Below, piece by piece: positions 36,058 through 46,656 of a stretch of 64,000 nt of DNA (the stretch's first letter is position 1; each line of letters opens with the position of its first letter). Position numbers and translations under genes: made by a program. Source of the DNA: Culex pipiens pallens (Eukaryota > Arthropoda > Insecta > Diptera > Culicidae); the NCBI RefSeq assembly GCF_016801865.2, contig NC_068939.1, positions 38,726,747 to 38,790,746 on the forward strand. Reading direction: 5' to 3'. The notes beneath the pieces were generated by a model, which was not told where the DNA came from, did not search any database, and worked only from the letters and a program-made list of their open reading frames with translations.

Positions 36058-37870
36058 ATACAAAGGTACAAAAATACAAAAATACAAAAATACAAAAATA
36101 CAAAAATACAAAAATACAAAAATACAAAAATACAAAAATACAAAAATACAAAAATACAAAAATACAAAAATACAAAAATACAAAAATACAAAAATACAAA
36201 AATACAAAAATACAAAAATACAAAAATACAAAAATACAAAAATACAAAAATACAAAAATACAAAAATACAAAAATACAAAAATACAAAAATACAAAAATA
36301 CAAAAATACAAAAATACAAAAATACAAAAATACAAAAATACAAAAATACAAAAATACAAAAATACAAAAATACAAAAATACAAAAATACAAAAATACAAA
36401 AATAAAAAAATACAAAAATACAAAAATACAAAAATACAAAAATACAAAAATACAAAAATACAAAAATACAAAAATACAAAAATACAAAAATACAAAAATA
36501 CAAAAATACAAAAATACAAAAATACAAAAATACAAAAATACAAAAATACAAAAATACAAAAATACAAAAATACAAAAATACAAAAATACAAAAATACAAA
36601 AATACAAAAATACAAAAATACAAAAATACAAAAATACAAAAATACAAAAAATACAAAAATACAAAAATACAAAAATACAAAAATACAAAAATACAAAAAT
36701 ACAAAAATACAAAAATACAAAAATACAAAAATACAAAAATACAAAAATACAAAAATACAAAAATACAAAAATACAAAAATACAAAAATACAAAAATACAA
36801 AAATACAAAAATACAAAAATACAAAAATACAAAAATACAAAAATACAAAAATACAAAAATACAAAAATACAAAAATACAAAAATACAAAAATACAAAAAT
36901 ACAAAAATACAAAAATACAAAAATACAAAAATACAAAAATACAAAAATACAAAAATACAAAAATACAAAAATACAAAAATACAAAAATACAAAAATACAA
37001 AAATACAAAAATACAAAAATACAAAAATACAAAAATACAAAAATACAAAAATACAAAAATACAAAAATACAAAAATACAAAAATACAAAAATACAAAAAT
37101 ACAAAAATACAAAAATACAAAAATACAAAAATACAAAAATACAAAAATACAAAAATACAAAAATACAAAAATACAAAAATACAAAAATACAAAAATACAA
37201 AAATACAAAAATACAAAAATACAAAAATACAAAAATACAAAAATACAAAAATACAAAAATACAAAAATACAAAAATACAAAAATACAAAAATACAAAAAT
37301 ACAAAAATACAAAAATACAAAAATACAAAAATACAAAAATACAAAAATACAAAAATACAAAAATACAAAAATACAAAAATACAAAATACAAAAATACAAA
37401 AATACAAAAATACAAAAATACAAAAATACAAAAATACAAAAATACAAAAATACAAAAATACAAAAATACAAAAATACAAAAATACAAAAATACAAAAATA
37501 CAAAAATACAAAAATACAAAAATACAAAAATACAAAAATACAAAAAATACAAAAATACAAAAATACAAAAATACAAAAATACAAAAATACAAAAATACAA
37601 AAATACAAAAATACAAAAATACAAAAATACAAAAAATACAAAAATACAAAAATACAAAAATACAAAAATACAAAAATACAAAAATACAAAAATACAAAAA
37701 TACAAAAATACAAAAATACAAAAATACAAAAATACAAAAATACAAAAATACAAAAATACAAAAATACTAAAATACTAAAATACTAAAATACAAAAATACA
37801 AAAATACAAAAAATACAAAAATACAAAAATACAGAAATACAGAAATACAAAAACACAAAAATACAAAAAA
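36058..37870. repeat. (TACAAAAA)n octamer array, about 225 units
   Basis: Almost pure 8-bp array with rare variants: AAAAAATA near 36403, single-base insertions near 36649, 37543 and 37633, a deletion near 37385, three TACTAAAA units near 37765-37795 and TACAGAAA units near 37830. Because 8 is not a multiple of 3 and no stop arises, frames of 570-640 codons stay open on both strands; these are artefacts. It ends about 65 bp from the 3' end of the DUF1091 gene. Confidence 0.97.
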
Positions 37871-37886
37871 TACAGCTATATCTGGT

Positions 37887-37892
37887 TTATTT
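37887..37892 (-). terminator. Poly(A) signal of the DUF1091 gene
   Basis: The plus-strand tttatt reads AATAAA on the minus strand, about 45 bp beyond the stop codon. It is placed well to end the transcript before the octamer array. Confidence 0.55.
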
Positions 37893-37936
37893 TTTTCAAA
37901 TTTAAACATTTGAAATTTTCATAACTATTGAATGTT

Positions 37937-38573
37937 CTATGCTGGTAGCCTTCTACTAACTTTGAAATAGTAATGATACTGCACCAAAATTTCTTGATCG
38001 GTCCCGGTGCTCCACAGCTCCGCAGTCAACCGCCAATAGCCCGTGGGAATAACAGGGGGAACCCAAGCCGCGATTGGAACTAAATCGTGTATCCAGTATT
38101 CCTTTTTCGGAAGTGGACAATTATCTGTGCTGCCCTTTTCTATGTACGGCAGATTGGTTTTGTCGACCCAGACGTACTGGTACTCGATGTATTCCTCAGC
38201 CAAATACTGACAAAACTTTTTCCTGGGTACCTTCATTGGATACTCGTTGAACTGGTTGTTGCCGAGTGAGCTGTACGCAGCGTGGATTCCCATCTGGATA
38301 TGAAATTATTTTGTAAGATATAGCTATTTTCAGGGAGTTAAAAAGTTTAAATACATCGAAAGAATCATCCAAATCAACCAAAAGATTCCAGGTTCCGTTG
38401 AGGCTGTACGTGGTACGGTTGTACTTTCGTACACGTAATGTGCTGTTCATCAGTTGTTCACCACCGACTTGTTCGAATCTTTCCATTTGTAGGTCCAATT
38501 GACTGGTTAAGGCAAGGCTCACAAGCCATTTAGAGACGATTATGCAAACTAATAAAAGTACTAACTTGAACAT
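37937..38573 (-). CDS. Secreted DUF1091-family protein, two exons
   Basis: Exon 1 is 38573-38355 (73 codons, ending ...DLDDSFD) and exon 2 is 38293-37937 (MGIHAAYSS...). The 61-bp intron (38354-38294) runs from gtattt to tatccag and joins in phase 0, giving 191 residues, the usual size for the family. Residues 1-22 (MFKLVLLLVCIIVSKWLVSL...) are a signal peptide. Three N-glycosylation sequons lie at about N43, N52 and N59. The family pattern MG-HAAY, a FC-Y segment (C101), NLP and CP--K-YWI-D (C132), then P-GYWRL is present. DUF1091 (PF06477) proteins are insect extracellular proteins of poorly known function. No frameshift is seen, so it is probably intact. It stands alone among repeats and could be nested in a plus-strand intron. 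Confidence 0.88.
38294..38354 (-). other. 61-bp intron of the DUF1091 gene
   Basis: Donor GTATTT at 38354 and acceptor tatccAG at 38295-38294. Reading through it breaks the family match, and splicing it out joins the two conserved halves in frame. A length near 60 bp is typical of short dipteran introns. Confidence 0.85.
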
Positions 38574-38614
38574 GGCTGATTTTGAAATGACTGGTTGGGT
38601 TCAGTTAGATATGG

Positions 38615-38623
38615 TTTAAATAA
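38615..38623 (-). promoter_or_regulatory. TATA-like element of the DUF1091 gene
   Basis: The minus-strand TTATTTAAA lies about 42-50 bp before the start codon, so transcription would begin a few tens of bases downstream with a very short 5' leader. No other core element is clear. Confidence 0.45.
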
Positions 38624-38639
38624 GGAATGCAACTAATGT

Positions 38640-39300
38640 TTTTAATGAAGATAATATTTTACATCGGCGAATGAACGACGAATCCAACCTTTTACATGTT
38701 CCGTACAACCATGGCATGTCGAAACATTTATTAGTAAAGATGGGACATTTCAATTTAATGATTTTGTATGTGAAACAACGGCTATTAGTAACCATCTGTG
38801 TCAGCAATGATTCTAACCCTGCCACACATCCTGCTAATCTTGCCCATCACGATGAAAATCCCAAAATTTATTTGGCTCCCTCCCCCTCCAGTGTACACAC
38901 AGCAAATCATGGTGAAAACTATCACAAACAATCAACATCATCCTCCGATCCACGACGAGGGCTGCCAAAATACTCCCGAAAATGCCCAAAATACTGAAAT
39001 TGCAATCGCACAAAAAAAAAATCGTTCATACAAAGTCCATTCCGTGCCTGGCGAGAGTTCATCAACGGGGCACGTTTCTGGAATATGTGTCCGTGTGTGG
39101 ACCGGAAGAGCACATTCCGAATGTGGACCACTCCCTGGGCTGACCTCCACCCACCAGGACTCCAAACCACACACACAAATACACACATACACGCGGTATG
39201 GTCGCAATTTTTGTGGGATATGGTCAATTGAGGGGGAAAGGGAGGGTGAAATGATTGTGTGTGCCTTTTTTAAACATAAATTTTAATATCAACAACTTAT
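38640..39300. other. Unique sequence, no gene
   Basis: Less AT-rich with CA-rich runs (cacacacaaatacacacatac near 39170). Overlapping frames on both strands (38798-39286 plus, 38922-39227 minus) are out of phase with each other and lack a domain. Confidence 0.4.
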
Positions 39301-39337
39301 CTAACCACATTTTTTATGTCTTTTTTTTCAGGTGAGC
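39301..39337 (+). promoter_or_regulatory. Candidate recursive (zero-length exon) splice site
   Basis: A branch-point word CTAAC (39301-39305) is followed 25 bp later by a pyrimidine-rich tract ending ttttttttcAG (39330-39331), which is immediately followed by GTGAGC (39332-39337). Acceptor and donor abut at AG|GT, the arrangement used for stepwise removal of very long introns in Drosophila. The host transcript is not visible in the window. Confidence 0.4.
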
Positions 39338-39408
39338 TCTTTAAATTTGTTGATCTTGTGTAAGTACTCAGAAATTCTTTACCAGAATTACTTTGCCGTG
39401 CACTTTAA

Positions 39409-40140
39409 CCCTCTACAACCCAACTCCGCCTTACGGTGTGGCTGGAACAAAATATTATAAACCGAGATACTCCATCGGAGATTTATATGTAGAAAGTTGA
39501 ACCAGCCTGAATCAGAATCTATAAATAAGAAAATATTCTATCGATGAAAATTGTGTTTTTAAAAATTTTATGGTTTTTGAATTTTGGTACAGATTTTTAA
39601 TTTATCCGGCCTTATAGGTGAATCGATCTCTAAAAAATATGTTTTATTACCAATTTGTAGAGAAATCTCTTACATTTAAAACGCTGTTTAGGGTTTGTTA
39701 ATCCGTTTTGATTGTCATAAGATATTCCGCTTTAAAGACAACCATATTGTGGCTGATTTTCGAGTGACAGACATGGTCCCAGAGGTTCAAGGTCAAACGA
39801 AGTTCGCTTAAAACACGGATGTCTTTAAAGTGGAATATCTTTCGACGATCTAAACAGATTAACAAACCCCAAACAGCGTTTTGAAGGTAAAAGATTTCTC
39901 TACAAATTGGTAATAAACAATATTTTTAAAAGATCGATCCACCTATAATGCCAGATCAAACAAAAACCCGTACCAAAAATCAAATACCTTAAAATTTTGA
40001 AAAACGCAATTTTCACCGATAGAATATTTTCAAACATATAGATTCTGATTCAGGCAGGTATTACACAACTTTCTACGTATAAATACAAAAAATAATATTT
40101 TGTTCCAGCCACGCCGTGCGCCTCTAGACGGGCTTCGAAC
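39409..40140. mobile_element. Foldback palindrome of about 730 bp
   Basis: The arms 39436-39745 and 39810-40120 are inverted copies: ggctggaacaaaatatta with its complement, accaatttgtagagaaatctc with gatttctctacaaattgg, aaacgctgttt with aaacagcgtttt. The loop of ~65 bp holds gacagacatggtcccagagg. The outer ends include ccctctacaacccaactccgcc and gtgcgcctctagacgggc. Non-coding. Confidence 0.8.
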
Positions 40141-40900
40141 TAAAAAATCGCCAAAAATCTATTTTCCAACCAATGTTTGATCTCTAGAAAGTATTGGAAA
40201 GAAGAACTTTTAAAATTTGAGAAAATTTTAGGGTTTAAAGTTGACTTGTTTTATGTGACTTTGAAAATGTTTTTTTAAAATTTAATTTTTAAGGGATCAA
40301 CTTTGGCTGCGTTTTCACTAACATTTTTTGTATTTTAAGTAAAAAGAAGTATGCAGTAATTTGTGTAGTGTCCCAGACTATGCCTCTACACATTTTTTGA
40401 AATTTAAATGATTATGGTGCCATTCTGGAGCAGAAATTGTGAAAACAGACTAAAATTGAAAAAGTGACTCTAAAACATGAAAAGTTTAGAAAGGCAAAAT
40501 GTAATAATAGGAGATGGTAGAATAGGCCAAATACTACCAGAAACAAAGATTAACTTAACAAGATAAATGCAAATTAAAATACTTAAAATAAAACAAGAAA
40601 ACCATTAAACAAGAGAAGTAATGTTTGTCGAAGAGCAAAGCTTGCTCAAAATGACCTCATTAACAAGGGGAAAAATAAAAAAAACTAGAGAAAAATTGTC
40701 GGTAGAGATTTAATACAGCATTTTTTCCAAAATTGTTTTAAACATGTCTTATTTGGGAAAAAAATATAAGAAAATTAATTTAACTATTAGAAAAAAAGAA
40801 TCAGAAGTGAGACATTATTTACGAAATCGGAAGATTTCGACAATTTTTATTTTTATATTTAGCTCAAACTTTGATCAAAGATGCCATTTTGTGTTTTTTA
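40141..40900. other. AT-rich stretch, no gene
   Basis: No terminal repeats, no credible coding frame (a 67-codon frame at 40744-40947 is Lys/Phe-rich low complexity) and no RNA signal. Confidence 0.4.
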
Positions 40901-41954
40901 TTCACCCATACAAGTCTGCATACAATGTTGGCAGCTGTACATACTAAAAAGGTGTGGAAATATTCGGTAATCTGTATCTTTTGAAGCAATTTTCTTAACG
41001 ATTTAGCGTCTTTATCTAAGTTGTAGGTATTGATGGAGACTTTTCAGAAAATGAGGTTACACAAAAACAATGAAGTCGATTTTTTTTCACAAAAATAACA
41101 ATTTCCCAAAATTCGTATTTTTCAAATTTTGATTTTTTTTTGTATGTTATATGACCAGGGTGGCCACTCAAGTCCGGATATCGGGAAAGTCGGGAAAAAG
41201 TCCGTAATTCACCAAAATCCGCAAAAAATCGGGAAAAGTCGGGAATTTTTGATTTTTTTTGTCAAAAAGTCGGGAATTATAATCACGCTTGATTGAAAAT
41301 TAATTTTTTAACTCTTGAATAATTTTGTAATATTTTGTACAATTCTCAAATTGAATTCACTCAATTCTGCTTTAATAACTTACTTTAAATTTAAAATTCT
41401 TTTCACTATTTCAATATAGTATGGAAAAGCTGTTTAAGACATTCAAAATCTTAATTAATATTGGAGTCTTTGACACAGATCTTCATAATATTTTTCATGA
41501 ATCATATGATCTCTATAAATTTTTGTTTATCATACAAGAGGTAAAGTTAATGAAAAACTAATATAAAAATAGAGCCTAATGGCCAGCTTAGAGTTATGAT
41601 TCTATTTCATTTTGTCACATAGATTGAATATTTGAAAACAGATTCCAATTTGAGTTTGGCAATGGTTTTACTGTAAATATTTTTAATTGTTTAACTAAAT
41701 TCTTTAAGTAATTAAAATATGTTTTTTTTAAATGTTGCCGTAAAACTTTTTTGTGACTATGGTTAAATTACTACTATACATAAAGCTTGATTTTCAGTTT
41801 TCGGAAAACTTAAATATCAAATAAAATCCAAAATTTAAAAACTTTTTTACGTTTTGAAAACATAAAGAAAATTTTGAAATTGCAAAAAAAATAAACCAAG
41901 AAATTTAGAGTTATTGCAAAACTGTTTAAAAAAATTGTCTCTTCAAACATTTTG

Positions 41955-41962
41955 CTTAGAAT
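41955..41962. repeat. 8-bp target duplication CTTAGAAT, left
   Basis: Identical to 48843-48850 and directly abuts the terminal CAAGCTTCCC of the hAT element. Confidence 0.85.
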
Positions 41963-42240
41963 CAAGCTTCCCATGCGCCAGTGACAAAGCACACCGAGGG
42001 TTTGGTTTTCTAGCTTCGGTACGAACCTGCACCCATTTATGTATTGGTATTTTGGTTCATCGTACCAGCGTGCCAAGGCACTCAGTTCATCACCTCGGTT
42101 TAGTGTCTGGCACTCAACCGTGGCATGAACCCAGCGTGTGTACCGAGGTGCGTTCATTCGGTACAAGCCAAGGTTCGTTCCGAATCACTGTCACTGCGAG
42201 CCAGCAAACCGTTAGGTTGCACAGTTGTTGAAGTTTCGTC
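41963..42240. repeat. GC-richer terminal arm of the hAT element, left
   Basis: The complement of this region shares ctgggttcatgcca, gagtgccaga, gctggtacgatgaacca and gggaagcttg, in order, with 48640-48842. Open frames of 70-120 codons occur in both arms in several phases but are a by-product of GC content. Confidence 0.75.
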
Positions 42241-42429
42241 GCCTGCTTAGGTTGTTGTGTAGACTGTTTGCGTACGCGATCGTTAGTGCAATTGTTTTGA
42301 GAAGGATAAATTATTGAAAAAGTTGAAAAGGTAGATATATTAGTGTTTAGCGAGGACATTTTTTTTGTTGGAAAATCGTTTCAAACTGTCTGGATAAAAT
42401 AGCATTGTGCATATTTCAACTTTTGTGTT

Positions 42430-42785
42430 GTGCATTTGGTTCATTCAAATATTACGTAACACTTTATGGTGGGTGGTGTAAAAGAAAGTTTTTCGGCTTT
42501 GTTATGCTATGAGTATTATTCGTTTCTATTAAATGCATTGGAATAAATTGGAATGTTTAAAAATTCACATAAAATCAATAAAATAACTCAAAGATTTGTA
42601 TCTAATGTTTTACACTTTTAGCACTGGTGGTAACAGGTTAGGGGACTGGGGGCACGTGTCCCCTCTTCGGCCGAAATTTGCTCTAGATTTGTCCGAGCTT
42701 TTTGAGCTTGACCATATCCTACTATTTTGTTTATGTTTAGCGAAATGGAGTAGAGGGGATCATTCGAAAATCACGTGATGCATTC
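42430..42785. repeat. Possible repeat with ttcattcaaatattacgtaa / catcacgtgattttcgaatg words
   Basis: ttcattcaaatattacgtaa at ~42439 and the complement of cattcgaaaatcacgtgatg at ~42761 are imperfect inverted ends. Such words are frequent in mosquito repeats as I remember them. The 60-codon frame inside (42596-42778) is not credible as a gene. Confidence 0.4.
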
Positions 42786-43219
42786 TGTCTTTTGAGCACC
42801 GAAGCGTAGACAGAATATATATTTTTTTAATGTTTTGTATTGGATGATTTTTTCTCAAGATTCATTAAGAACTGGAGTAGAGTAACATGGCCGTAAAACC
42901 CTATGTATTTTTTTATTAAACACGTTATGTTTATTTTGTTAATTTTTGTTTGCAAAATTTTATAATTCAACGGCAACATTTTGTCACTTTCTGGGTTGTT
43001 GCGTATTTTGAAAGTACTCCTAATAAGCTATCTCTCCACCAAAAATGAGCAAATGCAAAAATGAGTTACTTCAGTGAAGTCTATTTAATAATGATTTTAA
43101 ATAAAGTAGCATAATCAAAATCTCTGACATCAGCAGTGATTGTTTATATAGCCCTGTCAACCTGTCAAATAAAATACTACATTAGCCTCGTGAAGCGAAA
43201 TCAAAGCGAATAATAACAT

Positions 43220-43570
43220 AATTGACATGGTCAAGACCTTCGGGCACCGGAACAGGTTCCAACCGGAAACGGTTCACTGCGCTGATGTCAGTTGGTGCCC
43301 AACTGGAATCGGCTCCGGTGCCCCGTAGGACTTAACCATATCATTTATTTTTGCTGGATGATGTATTAGAATGATGCCTTGAAGTTTTGCATCATTTCCG
43401 GCAATGTTCTGTAAAATGGTTTTTGTTCTATTGACCAAAACCCCAAATAAGAGGGCCGAGGTACCCCAACATAATCCGGAATATCTCCGGTAAAAGTGAA
43501 CCATATTTGTCCCCCGTCTGACAGTTAAAAATATAGACAAATCTGGACCTTTTGCAACCGGAAGCATCCA
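43220..43570. repeat. Unclassified GC-rich repeat-like segment
   Basis: Rich in ccggaac/ggttcc-type words (accggaacaggttccaaccgg, ccggtgccccg). A 97-codon minus frame exists (43274-43567) but has no domain I recognise. It could be a degraded retroelement piece. Confidence 0.35.
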
Positions 43571-43657
43571 AATTGGTCAATTCTACCAACAGTTATGAGA
43601 TTTCTAAGAAAAAAATAGGGGTCAAATGACTACCCGAGCGTTTGAGTGTTAATTGAA

Positions 43658-43916
43658 CTGCACTGCCCATGTTCGCATAAATGTCCCATATGCAAAAACA
43701 GCAAACTGAGAAAAACGCATTTGAAGTTTGTCCCACACATAAGGCTACGTGTTAAGTTTTCACAAAAAAAACTGGATTTCCTCCTGATTTCTAGAACAAA
43801 GTACTGGATGTTATGTGCTCTTTTGAAAGAGCACACGATTTTGAACCAAACAGCATCAATAACTCAAAAGTGATGAAAATGCATATGGGACATTTATGCG
43901 ATCATGGGCAGTGCAG
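43658..43916. mobile_element. MITE (ACTGCCCATG family), copy 2
   Basis: Ends CTGCACTGCCCATG and CATGGGCAGTGCAG are perfect inverted repeats, and further in cgcataaatgtcccata pairs with tatgggacatttatgcg. The interior matches 14083-14337. About 259 bp, inserted in the hAT element. Confidence 0.85.
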
Positions 43917-43991
43917 GTTTGTTTATCTAGGCGTTCGACATTGGATAAGTTGCTGCTGGTAAAAGGTACGTTTGTCCTTGTAGTGCTAAAC

Positions 43992-43992
<1 letters not shown>

Positions 43993-44055
<63 letters not shown>
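43993..44055. repeat. (CA)n microsatellite
   Basis: Pure dinucleotide run of about 31 units. It explains the His-Thr and Cys-Val runs in overlapping frames. Confidence 0.97.
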
Positions 44056-44056
<1 letters not shown>

Positions 44057-44226
44057 TTTTTTCACAAAATACACAATTTAAATTATAAAAGTGTGTGTTC
44101 GGCACGACGCCGAATGTTTTGCCCGGATGTGCAACTGTCGCCCAGTGTGCGTGAGTCTAGCCCTGCGTCGCTGTCAGCGACGGCGCTACCAACATGACAG
44201 CACGAAACGATGCAACGGAAGATTTT

Positions 44227-45046
44227 AATATTTAAATATTTAAATATTCAAATATTCAAATATTAAAATATTAAAATATTAAAATATTCAAATATTAAAA
44301 AATTCAAATATTTAAATATTCAAATATTCAAATATTCAAATATTCAAATATTCAAATATTCAAATATTCAAATATTCAAATATTCAAATATTCAAATATT
44401 CAAATATTCAAATATTCAAATATTCAAATATTCAAATATTCAAATATTCAAATATTCAAATATTCAAATATTCAAATATTCAAATATTCAAATATTCAAA
44501 TATTCAAATATTCAAATATTCAAATATTCAAATATTCAAATATTCAAATCTTCAAATATTCAAATATTCAAATATTCAAATATTCAAATATTCAAATATT
44601 CAAATATTCAAATATTCAAATATTCAAATATTCAAATATTCAAATATTCAAATATTGAATATTAAAATATAAAAATATAAAAATATAAGAATATAAAAAT
44701 ATAAAAATATAAAAATAAAAAAATATAAAAATATAAAAATATAAAAATATAAAAATATAAAAATATAAAAATATAAAAATATAAAAATATAAAAATATAA
44801 AAATATAAAAATATAAAAATATTAAAATATTAAAATATTAAAATTTTAAAATATAAAAATATTAAAATATTAAAATATTAAAATATTAAAATATTAAAAT
44901 ATTAAAATATTAAAATATTAAAATATAAAAATATAAAAATATAAAAATATTAAAATATTAAAATATTAAAAAATTAAAATATTAAAATATTAAAATATTC
45001 AAATATTCAAATATTCAAATATTCAAATATTCAAATATTCAAATTT
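44227..45046. repeat. Block-structured octamer arrays (TATTCAAA, TATAAAAA, TATTAAAA)
   Basis: Block order: TATTCAAA (44227-44658), TATAAAAA (44662-44820), TATTAAAA mixed with TATAAAAA (44820-44995), and TATTCAAA again (44996-45046). The units differ by one or two bases and each block is internally uniform. The arrays lie immediately upstream of the hAT transposase exon, presumably in its intron. Confidence 0.95.
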
Positions 45047-45067
45047 TAATTTATTTTAATATTTTAA

Positions 45068-45206
45068 AGAAATTTACTATTTTGCACTTGGAAAATTTGT
45101 TTTTATTTTTTTTTAATTTAATGTTTCAATTTTACAATTTAAAAATATTGAAAAATTAAATTAAAAAAAAAAATCAAATATTCCAAGTGCAAAATAGTAA
45201 ATTTCT
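45068..45206. repeat. Perfect 25-bp inverted repeat around an AT-rich loop
   Basis: 45068-45092 (agaaatttactattttgcac...) and 45182-45206 are exact inverted copies separated by 89 bp of almost pure A/T. It could form a cruciform or an RNA hairpin just before the transposase exon. Confidence 0.9.
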
Positions 45207-45318
45207 CAACAGTTTATCAATTATTCAAATTACAAAAGCCTGTTTCCCGTTCTCCCTCCAAAATCGCCCATTAAATTTTACCAAATTTGTGTACTCAAAA
45301 ATAAATGTTTGTTTACAG

Positions 45319-45786
45319 GATCACATGCTGAAAGTAGCCAACGTCTTGAAAAAACTTAAGACCTCCCAGGAAGCGAACGAAACTATGGTTACTGAAACGA
45401 CTCAGTGCGAAGACGAGTTTGAAACAAGTCTTCAAAATGAGTGCCAGGTGACGACCGCTGCTGCTGATCCAGACCAGGTTGGGCTTAAGCTTAAGCTCAT
45501 CAACCTCAGCAATTTGAAGCACCGTCTCCCCAACACAACGGACGTAGTGAAGTACTGGGAGGCACGCAAGCATGAGGATCCTGAATTGTATGAACTCGCC
45601 ATGATTGCTCTCAGTGTGCCTGTCACGCAGGTATCTGTTGAGAGATGTTTTTCAGTATTGAAACTGCTACTGGAAAACCATCGGCTAAGAATGGCCGAAG
45701 CACGACTCGATGACCTGATGGTCATTCGCTGTAATCGAGAGTTGATTGGTTTGGCTATACAAGCACTTCGAACGTCTCCAAAGTGA
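45319..45786 (+). CDS. hAT transposase, last exon (C-terminal dimerisation domain)
   Basis: The exon is chosen to start after the acceptor tttgtttacAG (45317-45318), in phase with DHMLKVANVLKK, and runs 155 codons to a TGA at 45784-45786. An upstream in-frame ATG at 45187 would add 44 residues of AT-rich, non-conserved sequence and is less likely. The block YWEARKHEDPELYELAMIAL, then SVPVTQVSVERCFS, then RLRMAEARLDDLMVIRCN fits the hAT dimerisation domain (PF05699), which is needed for transposase assembly. The BED finger and DDE catalytic core are not found upstream in the element; the octamer arrays and other insertions occupy that space. The frame is uninterrupted. It may be a relic, or the end of a gene whose other exons lie outside the recognisable sequence. 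Confidence 0.8.
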   Translation, partial: DHMLKVANVLKKLKTSQEANETMVTETTQCEDEFETSLQNECQVTTAAADPDQVGLKLKLINLSNLKHRLPNTTDVVKYWEARKHEDPELYELAMIALSVPVTQVSVERCFSVLKLLLENHRLRMAEARLDDLMVIRCNRELIGLAIQALRTSPK

Positions 45787-45884
45787 AACACATCATCTGA
45801 TATACGTTGAATTGACTTAATCCCGTTATTTGAACCTTTTCCTTGAAATGTTTTTTACCGTTGAATTCGTTGGTTTGTTTTCAA

Positions 45885-45890
45885 AATAAA
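45885..45890 (+). terminator. Poly(A) signal after the hAT exon
   Basis: AATAAA about 100 bp beyond the stop codon, repeated as aataaataaaataaa. It is consistent with the real 3' end of a transposase transcript and ends just before the small element at 45909. Confidence 0.6.
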
Positions 45891-45908
45891 TAAAATAAAA
45901 CCGTCCAG

Positions 45909-46656
45909 CAGTGTTGCAAATGAATGATAAAAAAGCTATCAATAGATTATCTCTGCACCAAAAACATCCGAGAGTATAGCAGCCGTCACTATTAGGTTTT
46001 ACGCCGACTCGATTTTTAGGTTAGAAATTTGACATTTCGGCTGCACTGTTTACATTTTTTGCACGTGTGTCTCAGCGAAAATGTGTGTGCGTGTGCTCTC
46101 GTGACGTCACGCTGTAAAACCTAATTAGGTTTTACAGCGTGACGTCACGAGCGCACACGCACACACATTTTTACTTAGACACACGTGCAAAAAATGTAAA
46201 CAGTGCAGCCGAACTGTCAAATTTCTAACCTAAAAATCGAGTCGGAGTAAAACCTAATAGCTTGTAAGATCTCTTTTTGTGCCTCGTGAGTCCCAGCGAT
46301 GTCATTCTCTCTCTATCACTCCTTCCCTTTTCCTCGACTATGCCCTCTCACCACTGAATCTCTCAATATCTCCGAAAACTGCAATGAGAGAACTCTCGTT
46401 AAACTGCGTTTGCGAAATTGTTTTTATGGCGGCTTTTGTGGTTAAACGCTGTTGCGGTAGGATGATCGTGGAAGCGGAAATGAGAGAGAAAAGGAAAATG
46501 TCAATCGCGAGTGGGTAAACACGAAAACGTGTTCGGCTATGTTCGGCGCTGAGAGTTTAAATGAAAAGAGAAGAGCAGTTGTATTTGAGGCATGAATATT
46601 TAGGCGGGATAATTGTAGTTGCTGAGAGCTGATATTTTGATATTTTAACAACCCTG
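45909..46656. mobile_element. Small hAT-type non-autonomous element, 748 bp
   Basis: The left end CAGTGTTG and right end CAACCCTG are inverted with one mismatch. The 8 bp outside are CCGTCCAG (45901-45908) and CCTTCCAG (46657-46664), an 8-bp duplication with one difference. It carries the palindromic MITE at 45989-46260 and a GC-richer segment (46270-46560) with no domain. It inserted downstream of the hAT exon inside the larger hAT element. Confidence 0.7.
45989..46260. mobile_element. 272-bp near-perfect palindrome, a fused MITE dimer
   Basis: The centre is CCTAATTAGG at 46124/46125. The two halves differ at about five positions over 134 bp. Each half begins ATTAGGTTTTAC and ends GTAAAACCTAAT, so each looks like a complete small MITE, and the two are fused end to end in opposite orientation. 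The outer ends are flanked by TA (45990-45991, 46258-46259). Words such as gtgacgtcac and gcacgtgtgtct occur in each half. Non-coding. Confidence 0.9.

Noticed and set aside
35819..37786. Open frames of 574-644 codons on both strands
   Set aside because: They are the TACAAAAA array read in phases that never meet a stop; the product is a repeating 8-residue pattern with no protein character.
43274..43567. 97-codon minus-strand frame
   Set aside because: Lies in a repeat-like GC segment within the hAT element; no known family and no signals.
43856..44081. Frames with long Cys-Val or His-Thr runs
   Set aside because: Direct translation of the (CA)n microsatellite and the overlapping MITE.
45187..45318. 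Coding start of the hAT frame at the ATG at 45187
   Set aside because: The first 44 residues are AT-driven and overlap the 25-bp inverted repeat; a good splice acceptor ends exactly before the conserved part.
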